Source: Vitellaria paradoxa
Taxonomy: Eukaryota; Streptophyta; Magnoliopsida; Ericales; Sapotaceae
Direction: 5' to 3'
Assembly: GCA_019916065.1 (NCBI GenBank)
Contig: CM034237.1
Coordinates: 39,662,485 to 39,726,484 of the forward strand
Length of the DNA stretch: 64,000 bases
Shown: in pieces, positions 1 through 10,993 of the stretch
Layout: each line of letters starts with the position of its first letter
Numbering within the stretch: position 1 is the stretch's first letter
The notes under the pieces: generated by a model
What the model saw: only the letters and a program-made list of their open reading frames with translations
Told to the model about the DNA's origin: nothing
Databases searched by the model: none
Position numbers and translations under genes: made by a program

Positions 1-329
1 AAATAAATTATAAAAATTATTTAGACGGAAGTTGGTTGCACGATTTCTTCGGAACGGAGTGTAAAAACTGTTAGAATGATTTTTCTGACCTTACAAAAAA
101 TAATTAAAGTAAGTATCATTCGGTAGTTTAGAAATTCATAGTGAGAATGACGAAAAAATTTTTGCTATTTGATTAATTGAATTCTAATTATTGATTTTTT
201 TGAAAGGTATTGAATTTTTTTTAACTTTGATAAGGTAAGAATGTGTAAAAATGTATAGAGATTTTCAGATATTTTTATCAAAATTTGGTACACTAAATGC
301 ACCCTTAGCATGCCTATATTGAGTTTATT

Positions 330-612
330 TTTTATTGTATAATTTTAGAAGTAGGAAAAATAATTTAAAATATATTTAATCATTTGTATTTTTAAAATTT
401 ATTTTAAAAAATAAAAAAATAAATTTTACATAAAAGGTAAATAACAAAAAATTGATTTGATCCCTCTTAATTTAAAATAAAAAAATTTAAAAATATTAAA
501 TTAAATATGTTTTTTATTTTATTTTAAATCTAAAAATTTTAAAGCATAAAATACATTAAATAAAAAATAAAAAACAAAAATAACAAATACAAGTATAAAC
601 TAAATAGTACCT
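330..612. repeat. AT-rich MITE, family A copy 1
   Basis: This segment of A/T homopolymer blocks ends in a motif of the type AAATACAAxxxxAAATxxxACCTA. The same organisation is found at 24652-25027 (opposite orientation) and 44670-44950. The three copies share the terminal motif that reads TAAGGT..ATTTGGT..GTATTTTTATTTTT on the reverse strand. This suggests a non-autonomous DNA transposon family. The ends of this copy are diverged and approximate. Confidence 0.45.
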
Positions 613-1450
613 AATTTGTCCATATTCCCAAATTTTTAAAATTTTTATTGAAGTGCATGTGAGTTAAAGTGATTAAAATTATGCTTAGTTTGTTATAAAT
701 TTTTAAAAATTTATTTATTTTTTTATTTTATTATATAAATTATAAATTTATAATTTATCTTATTTTTTAATATCTCAATCACACCTTAATTGAATTTTGC
801 CAGCGAAGGTGTGGATTTTATATGGATAAATCTTCTTCCAACCATCGACCCACCTCGAAAGGGAACATGTGGATGAGATTAGTCTTGTCCAAAAACATTG
901 ATTGCCGTTGCCTCTTGACACGAGACGGCTATGAATGAATGGTCGATAATAACAATGACGGGAGTGAATGGTTCGTGACTTAGTGGCAAAAGCCTTCTCT
1001 TGCTTTTTTTATTCTCTTGCTTTTTTTATTGACTCGGGTTCGGCATCCGGGTCCCTACCCCACTTACCAATTAAAAAAAAAAATAATAACAGGATAAAAA
1101 AAATAAGAAATAAGTACTGTGTTAATTAGTAGAGAAAGTACTTGTTTCATTCCGTTATATTTGCAAACAAAAAATGACAAAAAAAAAAAAAAACAAAGAA
1201 TATTTTTTTAATCTAATTTCAAGGAACGTAGAAAAACATGAAAACAGTTATATAGCGAAAAGATAAAAGAAATAGAAAATAAAATTTTCTACTTCTTTTG
1301 ACATTTTGTTTTCTTCTTTTTTATACAATTTTTAACTGTGAAAGTGGAAACTATTTTTTCATATATGTGTTACGAGTGCACAAAATTCGTAGAATAGCTT
1401 AGTTGATTATGTATATAAAAATTAATGCACAGAATATCTTAATTGATTAT

Positions 1451-1782
1451 GGAGGTGTTTGGTAGCAAAATTTTCAGTAAAAAAACTATCAATATTTGAT
1501 TTTTAAGTGTTTAGTAAACCATTAATTTTTATCACTTTTTCTACTCTGCCACAGTAACGTCTTAAGTCAAAAGTTACGAAAAATTATTAAAAATTATTAA
1601 AAGTTACTAAAAGTTGAAAAAAACTACTAAAAAAATGTCAACTGTTGTCAAAAATTTTACAAAATACTTAAAAGTTGTTAAAAATTACTGTTTATTTTAC
1701 TAAATAAATCAAAAATTACAACTGATAATTTTAAACAAAAAAATATAAAAAATTATTAAAAATTATATCTCTAAACACTCTC
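1451..1782. repeat. Probable foldback MITE
   Basis: The segment opens with GGAGGTGTTTGGTAGC and closes with CTCTAAACACTCTC. Its reverse complement starts GAGAGTGTTTAGAG, so the two ends form an imperfect terminal inverted repeat around an AT-rich core. There are no ORFs. The target duplication is not clear, so the superfamily is left open. Confidence 0.4.
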
Positions 1783-2979
1783 TATATACATAAAAATTAT
1801 TAACTTAGATCAATTTGATTCGATTTTCAGGTTGCCTTATTTTTGTGATCCAATCTAACTTGTTTTGTCATACTCAAGATAAAGCAAGGCATTATATCAT
1901 GAAATCAAATCGAATTGAATGGACATGGCTAAAAATTGGTTGGTTCAGAATAACTTGGTGAAATTATTTGTCTGATTTTGGCTTTAAAAATTTGTGGCAG
2001 ATGTAAATCGCCATATTTACTGATGTTGGTCAGGATGATCCATTTTAGTCTACGTACTCTAAATTTTACTATCAAAATATTGTTTACTTCGAGTCTTACG
2101 CAAAGTCACTTGAGTCTTACCATTATTCTTACGATTTTATCCCTCCTCATGAAAAAGCGCACCTTGATAGGAAGAGAAGACAATATCCTTATATGGTATT
2201 TCAGTCTCCGACTCTCAATAGATATAGAATGTAATGATATCATCAGTTAGTATATGCATATAAGAGTAGACATAATAATTTTTTTCTTCCAAAAAAAAAG
2301 AGTAGGCATAATTTTGATCGGAGCTTATTTATATTTTATTAGACATCAAATTGGACCAAATTGGGATCAAGAAAAAAAAGTCTAAATTTTAAATTCTAAA
2401 CATGTCCACTTAAATTTATTTATTTTTAAATATATTTTGAATTATATTTTTAAATAAAAGATAATTTTTAAAACCATAAAGATATTTCAAGAGGAAGAAT
2501 TATATTTGTCAGAGTATAATTAAAGTTTTTTTCGTTGGGAAAAAAATAAAAAACTAGTGTTAAAGTATTGTAAAAATAATACTCACAATCCAAAGAAAAG
2601 AAAAACAGTTCCATTTAAACCACGCATATACATTCAACACCGCAAGGATGTAAACATCGACACACAAGAGGGAAGCAACATTATTATGCGTTAGCTTGGA
2701 ACAGGGAGTAATAAGAAAGATCCGTATTGACTACACCGTGCGTCAAAAGTGCTTGTAATTGAATAGGCTAGTAAGATGAGCTGCCATGTGAACGGAGCTG
2801 TCCCAAAGGGTGGCCTGAGAACACACACTGTGTTTTACGGGGCATGCAAATTGTAAGCCTAAAACCCAGTCTGTGTTCTCAGTGTCACTCCTCTGGGATG
2901 TGCCTCGGCCATGGGATGTGATCCCCCACCCACTCCCCGGTGCCTTTGAACAGAAAAGTAAGAAATGTGTGTATATATA

Positions 2980-3868
2980 TGTTGGGCATAATAATACTAA
3001 AGCTGTACTCTTGCCGAACATATTTAGTCCGGTGCCACGTGGCGCGGTGCCGAGCAAATTCACATAAGCCACTCAGTCACTTGCCGAGCACGTTCCGTTT
3101 GGACACGTGGCATCTCGCCGAACAACTGATTATTGGCACGAGGGTTCCACGTGAGTGATATACGTGAACACACGATTCAGAATTAGTGTTCCAAAGAGTA
3201 CCCTGAACCTCGACATCAATAAACAGTGTATTGCCACGCGGCTATAGCCGAGGATCTTGGAAGCTAGTTTGCTCGGCCTATCTGTTGACGGCTAGTAAAT
3301 GTCGAACCTGGGACCCACAGCCTTTAAAGAGGGCTCGTGACCATAAGTGCACCTTAGTTAAGATTGAACTGGGTACTTGTCTCTGGGGATGTAACTGAAT
3401 CGGTCTATCTCGTCACGATTTGGTGGCTGATGTGACAGGAAGACAGTCTGACCCTGAAATTCCGGTTGTAATGCCGTGTTAAGCCGCCAGAAGCATTAAA
3501 TGAAAGGTATGGTGTATTAATGAGGGGTCTGAGGCATTAAATGAAGGGGAAGAGTATTTAAAGCAAGGGTAGAAAAGAGGGACACGGCAGTGTCGTAACG
3601 TCAAGTCGCAGGTATGCCTTAATCATCACTCAGACCACTATATATAGGATATTCTGCTGAACAACAAGGGTAAGCTGACTAATGCCAACTTAAACTTTGA
3701 CTCTTTTATTCTCTTGAGCGACTTGCTGACTTAATCATCGGAGGGTTTTCCGGCCTGAGACCCCCTCTCCGGCCGTCACCTTTCTTTCTGTCTTTGTTCG
3801 GCAGGTCGGCGATAGCATTTCCGGTTGGCGTGGTCAGCAGTTCCGGCGGTAATTTCTGCTGCCGAACA
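2980..3868 (+). mobile_element. Solo LTR (889 bp), Ty3/gypsy-like
   Basis: The block begins TGTTGGGC and ends CCGAACA. It is flanked on both sides by ATATA (2975-2979 and 3869-3873), although the flank is AT-repetitive. It is much more GC-rich than its surroundings. It carries a TATA-like motif (CTATATATAGG, about 3645-3655) and downstream a GGAGGGTTTTCCGGCC...CCCCCTCTCCGGCC stretch of the kind common in plant gypsy (Tat/Ogre-like) LTRs. No primer-binding site or internal region follows, so this is a recombination remnant. The small ORFs inside have no recognisable product. Confidence 0.7.

Positions 3869-3922
<54 letters not shown>
3869..3922. repeat. Microsatellite (AT)n(AG)n
   Basis: An alternating AT tract runs into an uninterrupted AG dinucleotide tract of about 40 bases, immediately after the solo LTR. 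The small ORF reading RERERER here is a translation of this repeat. Confidence 0.9.
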
Positions 3923-3925
<3 letters not shown>

Positions 3926-4849
3926 TCTTTGCAAGGCTGCTCTGCTTCACCGAGTCTTTTATACGCTTTTTGGAATTAGAGCTTCGTGTGGCGGTGTATA
4001 TGTGGTCATTGTGTGCTAAGCCAACTCATGATGTTGTCATTTCTCTGCCATTCGGGAAAGTTCTCCGCTGATTTATAGAGTGTTTGGAGTCAAAATGTTT
4101 GAGTAAAATGTACAATAAAATATGATTTAATGTAAAAAAAATAATAAGGAATGAGATTTGATTAAAAAAATACACAAATTAGTGAGTTTTAATTAATTTT
4201 AACTAATTAAACACCCTTTAAAATGGAGATGCCCGACATTTGTATTATTAAAATTTTAAAAAAACATGAATATATTTATATCATTAAATTTTAATTTAAC
4301 GTTATTGATTACGTGGACTGATATAACATTCAGAAAATTGTGTTTAAGTCATACTTTATAATCTTTTAAGACTATTAGTCACACCTAAAAAAATGTATTG
4401 CTTTTGAGTCACATTAATGTAAAAAGGTTTGCTTTTAAGTTACACTTTTGAGTGGGTCCCATGAGTTTGTTTTAAATATAATTTTTAATATACCAACAAT
4501 ACCCTTTATTCCTATAATTAAGTTAGACGAGAGTTGCCGAAAATCACGTTAACCGAAAATCACGTTTCTTCCGTTTTTGTTTTCTTTTCTTACAAATCGC
4601 ATGAAGAGATGGTATATTAATAATTTGATCGACCACTGACTGAGATTAACATCGGTCGAAGAATGAATATATACAAATTTGTGTATCGGTACTGTTTATG
4701 TGGTACTGTTTCGTATAAAATATATGCTCATATAAACACAGTACCATATGACCGAGAGTACCACATGCGTGCGGTACTATTTTGTATATGATGTATGCTC
4801 TTGTAAAAACAATACCGAATGTGCAGTACTGTTTTATTATGTGGAACTG

Positions 4850-5260
4850 TTCTATGTGGTACTATTTTTAGTAAGATGTATTATCGTATAAACATAGTAC
4901 CAAATGTATCTAGTATTCAAAGACCACCATTAAACACAAAAAGAAGTACCACATACAAAGAATGGTTCTGTTTTAATGAGGTACTGTTTTTTATGCGGTA
5001 CTATTTTATTATGCGGTACTATTTTTTATGCGGTACTATTTTATTATGAGGTACTATTCTATGTGGTACTGTTTCTAGTAAGATGTATTATCGTATAAAC
5101 ACAGTACCAAATGTATCTAGTATTCAAAGACCACCATTAAACACAAAAAGAAGTAAAGAATGGTGATGTTTTAATGAGGTGATGTTTTTTATGCAGTACT
5201 ATTTTTATGCGGTACTGTTTTATTATGTAGTAGTATTTTTTATGCGGTACTATTTTATTA
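4850..5260. repeat. Tandem duplication, ~0.2-kb unit rich in GGTACTRTTTT
   Basis: Two head-to-tail units start TCTATGTGGTACTRTTT at 4850 and 5058. Each contains the stretch GTAAGATGTATTATCGTATA, then CCAAATGTATCTAGTATTCA and a run of GGTACTATTTTTATGC submotifs. The second unit has small deletions and substitutions. The recurring 12-15-bp GGTACT submotif continues upstream to about 4690 and downstream to 5290. Confidence 0.8.
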
Positions 5261-5297
5261 TGCGACACTATTTTTAATGCGGTACTGTTTTTTTTAT

Positions 5298-5435
5298 TTT
5301 GTTTCCAAAAATCAGTTTTGCTTACTTTGTAAAGAAGATGGAAAGTCGCGGAATTAAGTTTTTTTCAAACAGTTTTGATTTTGTTTACAAAAATCAATTT
5401 TGCTTACTTTGTAAAGAAGATGGAAAGTTGCAGAA
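5298..5435. repeat. Tandem duplication, ~82-bp period
   Basis: Two copies (about 5298-5352 and 5380-5435) share the stretch TTGCTTACTTTGTAAAGAAG followed by ATGGAAAGTYGCRGAA, with a few substitutions. No coding function is evident. Confidence 0.8.
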
Positions 5436-6407
5436 GTTATGAGTGAAGTGTGCACTATTTTCGAATAAAACGGGCAGTTTTGAAATGTAGTAAAAAACGT
5501 GTGATATCCTTTTTTATCTTTTTGTTGCAAATGTGACTTATTCACAAACAAATTTTTTAGGTATGACTTAAATCCTTATAAATTCATAAATAGTGACCGG
5601 CCTCCAAAACCCCTATAACATTACTATGCCAGACCTTCCAAATCCCATTTATTTGGGCTATTTGGCTACCTACCCTCCATGATCCATATAACAATTTAGT
5701 TCAATAATTTGATATGTATTCCCAAATCAAAGACTAAGATTTTGTTTTATAACCATTAATGGCTAGATTGATTGGAATGAGAGAGTTTTGTTGCACAGGA
5801 ATTTGATTCAAATTTTAAACTCTTCTCGGCTTTGGTTTCAAATTTCAAATTACTGTGACCAAAAAATAGTGACAACTCAATAATATCCCCAATTATATTT
5901 GATTTTTGTATAAATTTTTCTTTTAATTTTTATTTTTAAAATTATTTTATCCATTTTTTGAACTCCCTGAAAGTCAAATTATGTTTTTGTACTTATAAAT
6001 TTGGATAATTTTTTGTAATATTTATATTGGGTCATGCAACAGAGTCGTGTGTGGGTTTTGTTGGATTGTAATTTAGATAAAATTTTAGTTTAAATTTTTT
6101 TAATATTAATAACATATAATATTTTAGTTTAATTTATTTATAATTTAATTTAATACTCAATTATAACCAAGTTAAATACTTAATTATAAATCAAGATGAG
6201 AAAAATTTATAGTCCAATTTAATACTAACCTAGAGCTTAGCTTAAAAAAAAAAAAATTTTCCTACGATATATATATGTGTTTAAAAATTTGGGAGTCTTA
6301 GATAAAACTTAAGGTCTAATTTATTTGGTATTTACTCAATACATTTTAAATAAAATTTAAAAAATAATAATTAATGCATTAAATATGAGACAATTATAAC
6401 ATGTGTA

Positions 6408-6882
6408 GATAGAGTCAGTAGCAGATCCAAGATTTTGTTACAGTGGGGTCAAGCTGATAAATAAAGACAGTGTACTTGACTTGTTGGTAATCTGTTTTGA
6501 GAAATATATTTTATGGGGGCAAAAGGACAAAAATACCTAAAAAATTATACTATTTTCTAAAGAAATTTTGCTTCCAATGGGGGCAAAACTTGTAAATTGC
6601 TTGAGGTATAGGGACAATTTATTTTGAAAGATATATATTATAAGAGTAAAAATATAAAAATATCTCAAAAATTATACTATTTTTTAAAGAAATTTTACTT
6701 CCAGTGGGGGTAAAACTTGTAAATTGTTTAAAGTATAGAGGCAATTTGTTTTAAAAGATATATTTTATAGTGACAAAAATATAAAAATATCTCAAAATTT
6801 ATACTATTTTCTACAGAAATTTTGCTTCCAGTGGGGTTAATTGACCCCCTTGCCCCTTTGTGCATCCGCCCATGGATAGAGT
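6408..6882. mobile_element. hAT-type MITE (459 bp) with GATAGAGT target duplication
   Basis: The 8-bp direct repeat GATAGAGT stands at 6408-6415 and 6875-6882. The element between them begins CAGTAGCAGATCCA and ends TGCATCCGCCCATG, whose reverse complement CATGGGCGGATGCA matches the start imperfectly. An 8-bp duplication with CA..TG ends is typical of hAT elements. The interior is made of three diverged tandem units of about 120 bp, each containing TTTTGCTTCCAGTGGGG and an AATTATACTATTTT block. There is no transposase ORF, so it is non-autonomous. Confidence 0.75.
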
Positions 6883-7936
6883 TAAAGTAGGAATTTAAAA
6901 GTGGTGTACGTAATATAAAATTTTAAATAAAATTAAAAATAATAATTAACACACTATATATTATTTAATTTTGACATATATAAATAAAGTTAAAGTATAA
7001 AATTTAAAAGTTTTTTGTTAGTATTTGTCAAATAGAATTTCAAAAATTAAAAAATAATTAATTTATTAAATATGATATAATTACATCATATATAAATAAA
7101 GTTAAAATAGAAAATTCAAAAAGTATGTCAAATAAAAATTTTTAATAAAATTAAAATAATAATTAAATATGAGATAGTTGTGACACATATGTAAGTAGTT
7201 CAAAAATTTATTAGAAAAAATAGATAATTTTATAAATTTATTAAATTTTTATTTGTTTAAAATATTATTTAATAATTTAAGTATTAATACAATTTTAAAA
7301 TTTTGAAGTTTTGATGAGATTAGGCGATTGGTGCCCTGGCGGGTCGGTTTATGGTAGGGGAGGGGCCAAGATTTACCTGCTCTGTTCACCGTGATCATAT
7401 CGAGTTTCCCGCTTACATGATCTGTTGCTACCTATGTTAATGGGACGTGTATACAAGGAAATTTAATCTAACCGAATCTGATAAAAATTTATTAGAAAAT
7501 ATTTTAATGGAATTAGAATGGATTTAAAATTTAAGATTAATACTCGTATCGGTTTGGAAGCTGTTTGTTGGGCACTCGATGCCTGTTTATTTTTTTAAAA
7601 TACTTGGTACCCAATACTCGTAGAGTATTCGCTAAGTACCTGTTTAATATAATATACTATATATTTATATATTTATAATTTTATCCCTTAAATAATATAA
7701 TATAATATAAAGCTTTTTTTTTTTTATTTGTAGTTCTATTAAATATTTTTTTTCTTTGTTTAAGTGTAGAACAATGAACTTGTGTTGAAAATATAAATAT
7801 TTGTTTATATTTGACTTTCTTTAAATTGTTTTGTTGATAGATTTATAAAAAAAAAAAGAAAAAATGAGTATGCAGGTAATGTAGCCATATGTTAAACTCG
7901 GAGTTTGACTAATGGATTTGTTCACTACAATAAATT
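6883..7936. other. AT-rich intergenic DNA, no gene seen
   Basis: The stretch is A/T-rich apart from a short GC-richer patch at about 7320-7420. No open frame of meaningful length and no repeat boundaries were recognised. Confidence 0.55.
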
Positions 7937-8146
7937 TAATATTTTTGTCACTTTTTTTTTGATAACTTAGAACTTTATTGATTTGTTGTAATTTTCAACG
8001 AACCGTGTAATCGATGATAAATCGAGGCGATATATGCCCTTGATGCACAACTCGTTTGAATCAGGAATTGAACTCGTGTGATTTTTATGGAGAGCATACC
8101 TATAAGCTACTCGAATTAACACTAAGGAGTAATATTTTTGTCACTT
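7937..8146 (-). mobile_element. tRNA-derived SINE with 17-bp target-site duplication
   Basis: A perfect 17-bp direct repeat, TAATATTTTTGTCACTT, flanks the element (7937-7953 and 8130-8146). The 176-bp body (7954-8129), read on the minus strand, starts CCTTAGTGTTAATTCGAGTAGC, cut here as an A-box-like region, and continues with a B-box-like GAGTTCAATTCC about 40 bases on. It ends in a short poly-A tract (the T run at about 7954-7960). These are the hallmarks of a pol III-transcribed SINE moved by LINE machinery. Confidence 0.8.
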
Positions 8147-9032
8147 ACTAATTTTTTATTTTTTCTTTTAAATTAAATAATTAATAAGTATTTAATGAGT
8201 AATCTGACTAATTGTGCTTAATTGAGATTTTGTAAGTTTGGTATAAATTTTTGTTAATTTGAAATGGGATGAATTTGAAAAACCAACAAAAAATAAATAA
8301 ATAAATAAAATAAACGGTTCAGGATGATAAAGTTAAACTAAAAAAATAAACAAATTCGGTAATAAAATTTATTAATGGAGCGGCTAGCCTATCCGTTTAC
8401 ATTACATTCCAAGCTATTGCATCCATTGCATCTGGAGCTCCGGTATGAAGTCCTCCTTGCGAACAGACGTCGCCTTCTAGCCAGCTAACGTTAGGTTCCC
8501 GTGTCTACTGCGGGAAAATTCTCCGATTCCGCTATCCGGAAGATCGAGAGAGATAGAGAAACGCCACAAAGCGAGACGAGAGAGAGAGGGGAGAGAGGTC
8601 TGAGACCTTTTTCCTTTTTTTTAATCTCTTCTCTGTCACCCTTCATCTCCTCAGTATTTTCCGGTTTGTTTTTATATTTGTATAATTTGTAATGTACGTA
8701 AAGGATGATGTGAAAGGAATTGACGGCAATTTGCAAATATTGATCGACAGTTATGGAATGTGGGTGTGTAATGCAATGTGAATTTGTTCATCCTCAATAA
8801 AAAAGAGCTTTGCCTTTTGAATATCATAGAAGAAGAAAAGCGTTCGGCAAAACTCGAATTTTGTGTCCTTTGGCTTCTACACACATTTTGCCTTTCTCAT
8901 TTGTATGTGTTTGGGTGGTGTATTAGGTTCCGAACCAGGGCATGAACACATTGTGTGTATTAAGGAATGGTTATAAGTTTATGATTAATTGCTTTTATAC
9001 TGTACCTTGAATTTCAAAAATCTAGCTTTATA
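8147..9032. other. Intergenic DNA, possible 5' flank
   Basis: No coding region is recognised. A GC-richer patch (8360-8600) with GAGA-rich sequence could be a promoter or 5' untranslated exon of the broken RING gene downstream or of an unrecognised gene, but nothing decides this. Confidence 0.4.
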
Positions 9033-9037
9033 CTTCG

Positions 9038-9408
9038 TGTTGGGCCAAATTGAACGAGAACAAAATGAAATGGCAGAGGAAATCAAAGGAATTTTATCTC
9101 GAATGCAAACGAATTTTACAACAATCTCTCACACAGAACTCTCTATCTCTCTTTCTCTCTCTGCCTTTGGCTTCTCACTTCACTCCACAGCTCACATCTT
9201 CCACTTTGCTTCCTATTTATAGACAAACATTTGAGATAATGGACAAGGGAAAAATTGGTGCATTAAATGGATAGCCAGTGAAGTCAAGATCGGTGCTGTT
9301 GATTTCCAGCACTTGCTGATACGGGCGGTTAAATTCCGGCGCGGCTTTGATATTGCAGCACTTCTCGGTCCTTCTGGTAGCTTCCATGGATGTGGAGATC
9401 ACCCAACA
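9038..9408 (-). mobile_element. Solo LTR (371 bp), minus orientation
   Basis: The ends are TGTTGGG...CCCAACA, a perfect 7-bp inverted terminal repeat with TG..CA termini. The flanks are CTTCG (9033-9037) and CTTTG (9409-9413), a 5-bp target duplication with one mismatch. On the minus strand a TATA box (CTATAAATAGG, about 9213-9223) sits centrally and is followed by a GA-rich R/U5-like part. No internal retroelement sequence adjoins it, so it is a solo LTR, probably copia-type. Confidence 0.65.
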
Positions 9409-9413
9409 CTTTG

Positions 9414-10790
9414 TATCTATACTAAAGTGAAAAAGTTAAAAATTTCATTAAAAATAACCATTTTAACTCTTAATAAGTTTATGAAAGTAATTACACTTAC
9501 CTCTTGCGAATTGAACAAAAAACATGACAGTTAACTCATAACTTTCCTCGTGATTTTGACACTAAAATATAAAATTATTAAAAAATATTTAATTAAATAG
9601 ATTTGTGTAATATGTGTCGTATAAACTCATATGTGATCGTTTAAAAAATAATGGTTAGAAAAAGAGAGGCAAATCGAATTTTTTTAAAAATGAAATAATG
9701 TATTATTTTAACCAAAAAAAAAAAAGGGTAACACTATACTTTTATCTAACTATTTTGTGGAAAAGTTTCTCCCTTGACCAATTTCAATGAGAAAAAATTC
9801 AAATAAATTAGTTTTACACTTTAATCCAAATTATAAGCTGGTCATTTCTTAATTCTGTTTGATTTTTAATGGATATTTTTGTCTTTTCAATTGAAAATTT
9901 AGCACTGTTCATGACTTGACTTTAGTATTAAGTACAAGTAATATAAAGGTAGGCCCTTGAAGTTTAGGGGAAATAATATAAAGGTAAGCTCTTGAAGTTC
10001 AGGAGAGTTTTTATAATTTTCACCTTTAGTACAAGTAGGGGTACAAAGACAATTAATCCTAAATTTATCTAATAAAAAGGATTAGGTGGTACTTAATCCA
10101 CTAAATATGTGTGTATATTGGTATTGTGGAATGGGATTATTTTCAAATGCGTTCCAATGCCATTATCATGGTGTGGTGGATATAAGTTTCCGATAAATGC
10201 TGAACTCTTACATTTAGTAACAGTGCTCATGTTGGATGGTATGTGCTCCATGTTAATTATTATTCCATTCACTTTGTGCTGCATTCTTAAACTTCTGCCA
10301 TGCTATGCATAATACGTCATATAGGCAAGAAGGTTGACAGCATTGCCTTCTTTGGCTTGAACATGTCCCGAATTGCTTCTTTGCCTGATTTTATGGAGGA
10401 GGGCTGGGGTCCTGTGGAAAAAGAATTTCAAATGAATCTTTTCTCATACGGTATTTAGACAAATTGGTTAGTTGATTCCCATCCTTTGACTAAAATTTGA
10501 CAATTGTTCTGTACTTCTGTCTTTCCTGTAGCATTAACCCTTTAGTAGACAGTTAATGAAAGTGAGAACTGTGACAAATGGACAGTTTAGATCTTCCAAG
10601 CAAAACTCTCTCATTCAATGGGAGAACATTCAATCTACCTTCCAAACCCCTATGAGCCAAGCAATGTCCTGGCTGCTTTCTAGTGCTTTATTCAACTGAG
10701 AAGTTACTGTTCTACCTACGTATCTTTTATTGTAGAAATTCTCCATAGTTGTGTGAATTATCTTTTTGACTGAATTCTTCTTGTGCACTT
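9414..10790. other. Non-coding DNA upstream of the RING pseudogene
   Basis: No protein-coding region is recognised. The end of the stretch (about 10750-10800) has a pyrimidine-rich tract and TACTGCAG, which looks like a retained 3' splice site of a 5'-UTR intron of the broken RING gene. Most of the rest is AT-rich DNA. Confidence 0.45.
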
Positions 10791-10993
10791 TCTACTGCAG
10801 GTTTGATTTGAGGATGGTGTGCTATAGACAATTCAAATGAGAGTTGATATCTTTTAAACTTGAGTTCACGACCAAGAGTGAACATTTCTTCATTTTTGAC
10901 AAGCAATTGTGACCATTATGCCTTTTGCGGTTCAAATTGCATAAAAGGAGCCATCACTGCGCTTTTGCTTATCAAGTTTGCCACCTCTTTACC

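Larger units (their letters stand above)
1..2974. other. AT-rich intergenic DNA, no gene seen
   Basis: No coding region with recognisable protein similarity is visible on either strand. The stretch is dominated by A/T runs. It contains one copy of an AT-rich MITE family (330-612) and a probable foldback MITE (1451-1782), both listed separately. At about 970-1078 there is a short SINE-like piece: a GGTTCGGCATCC motif resembling a pol III B box, followed by a poly-A run. Its ends were not resolved. Confidence 0.6.
3923..6407. other. Intergenic stretch with tandem repeats, no gene
   Basis: No gene is visible. A probable short MITE lies at about 4078-4218, with end motifs GAGTGTTTGG and TTAAACACCC. 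Two tandem duplications (4850-5260 and 5298-5435) are listed separately. From about 4680 onward the motif GGTACTRTTTT recurs many times. The rest (5440-6407) is AT-rich DNA without evident structure. Confidence 0.6.

Noticed and set aside
2743..3158. Overlapping ORFs of 60-110 codons in the GC-richer block
   Set aside because: They lie mostly in or at the edge of the solo LTR, occur on both strands and carry no recognisable domain.
4690..5290. CRISPR-like array
   Set aside because: The repeats are short, irregular and low in complexity, there are no unique spacers of constant length, and the DNA is plant nuclear.
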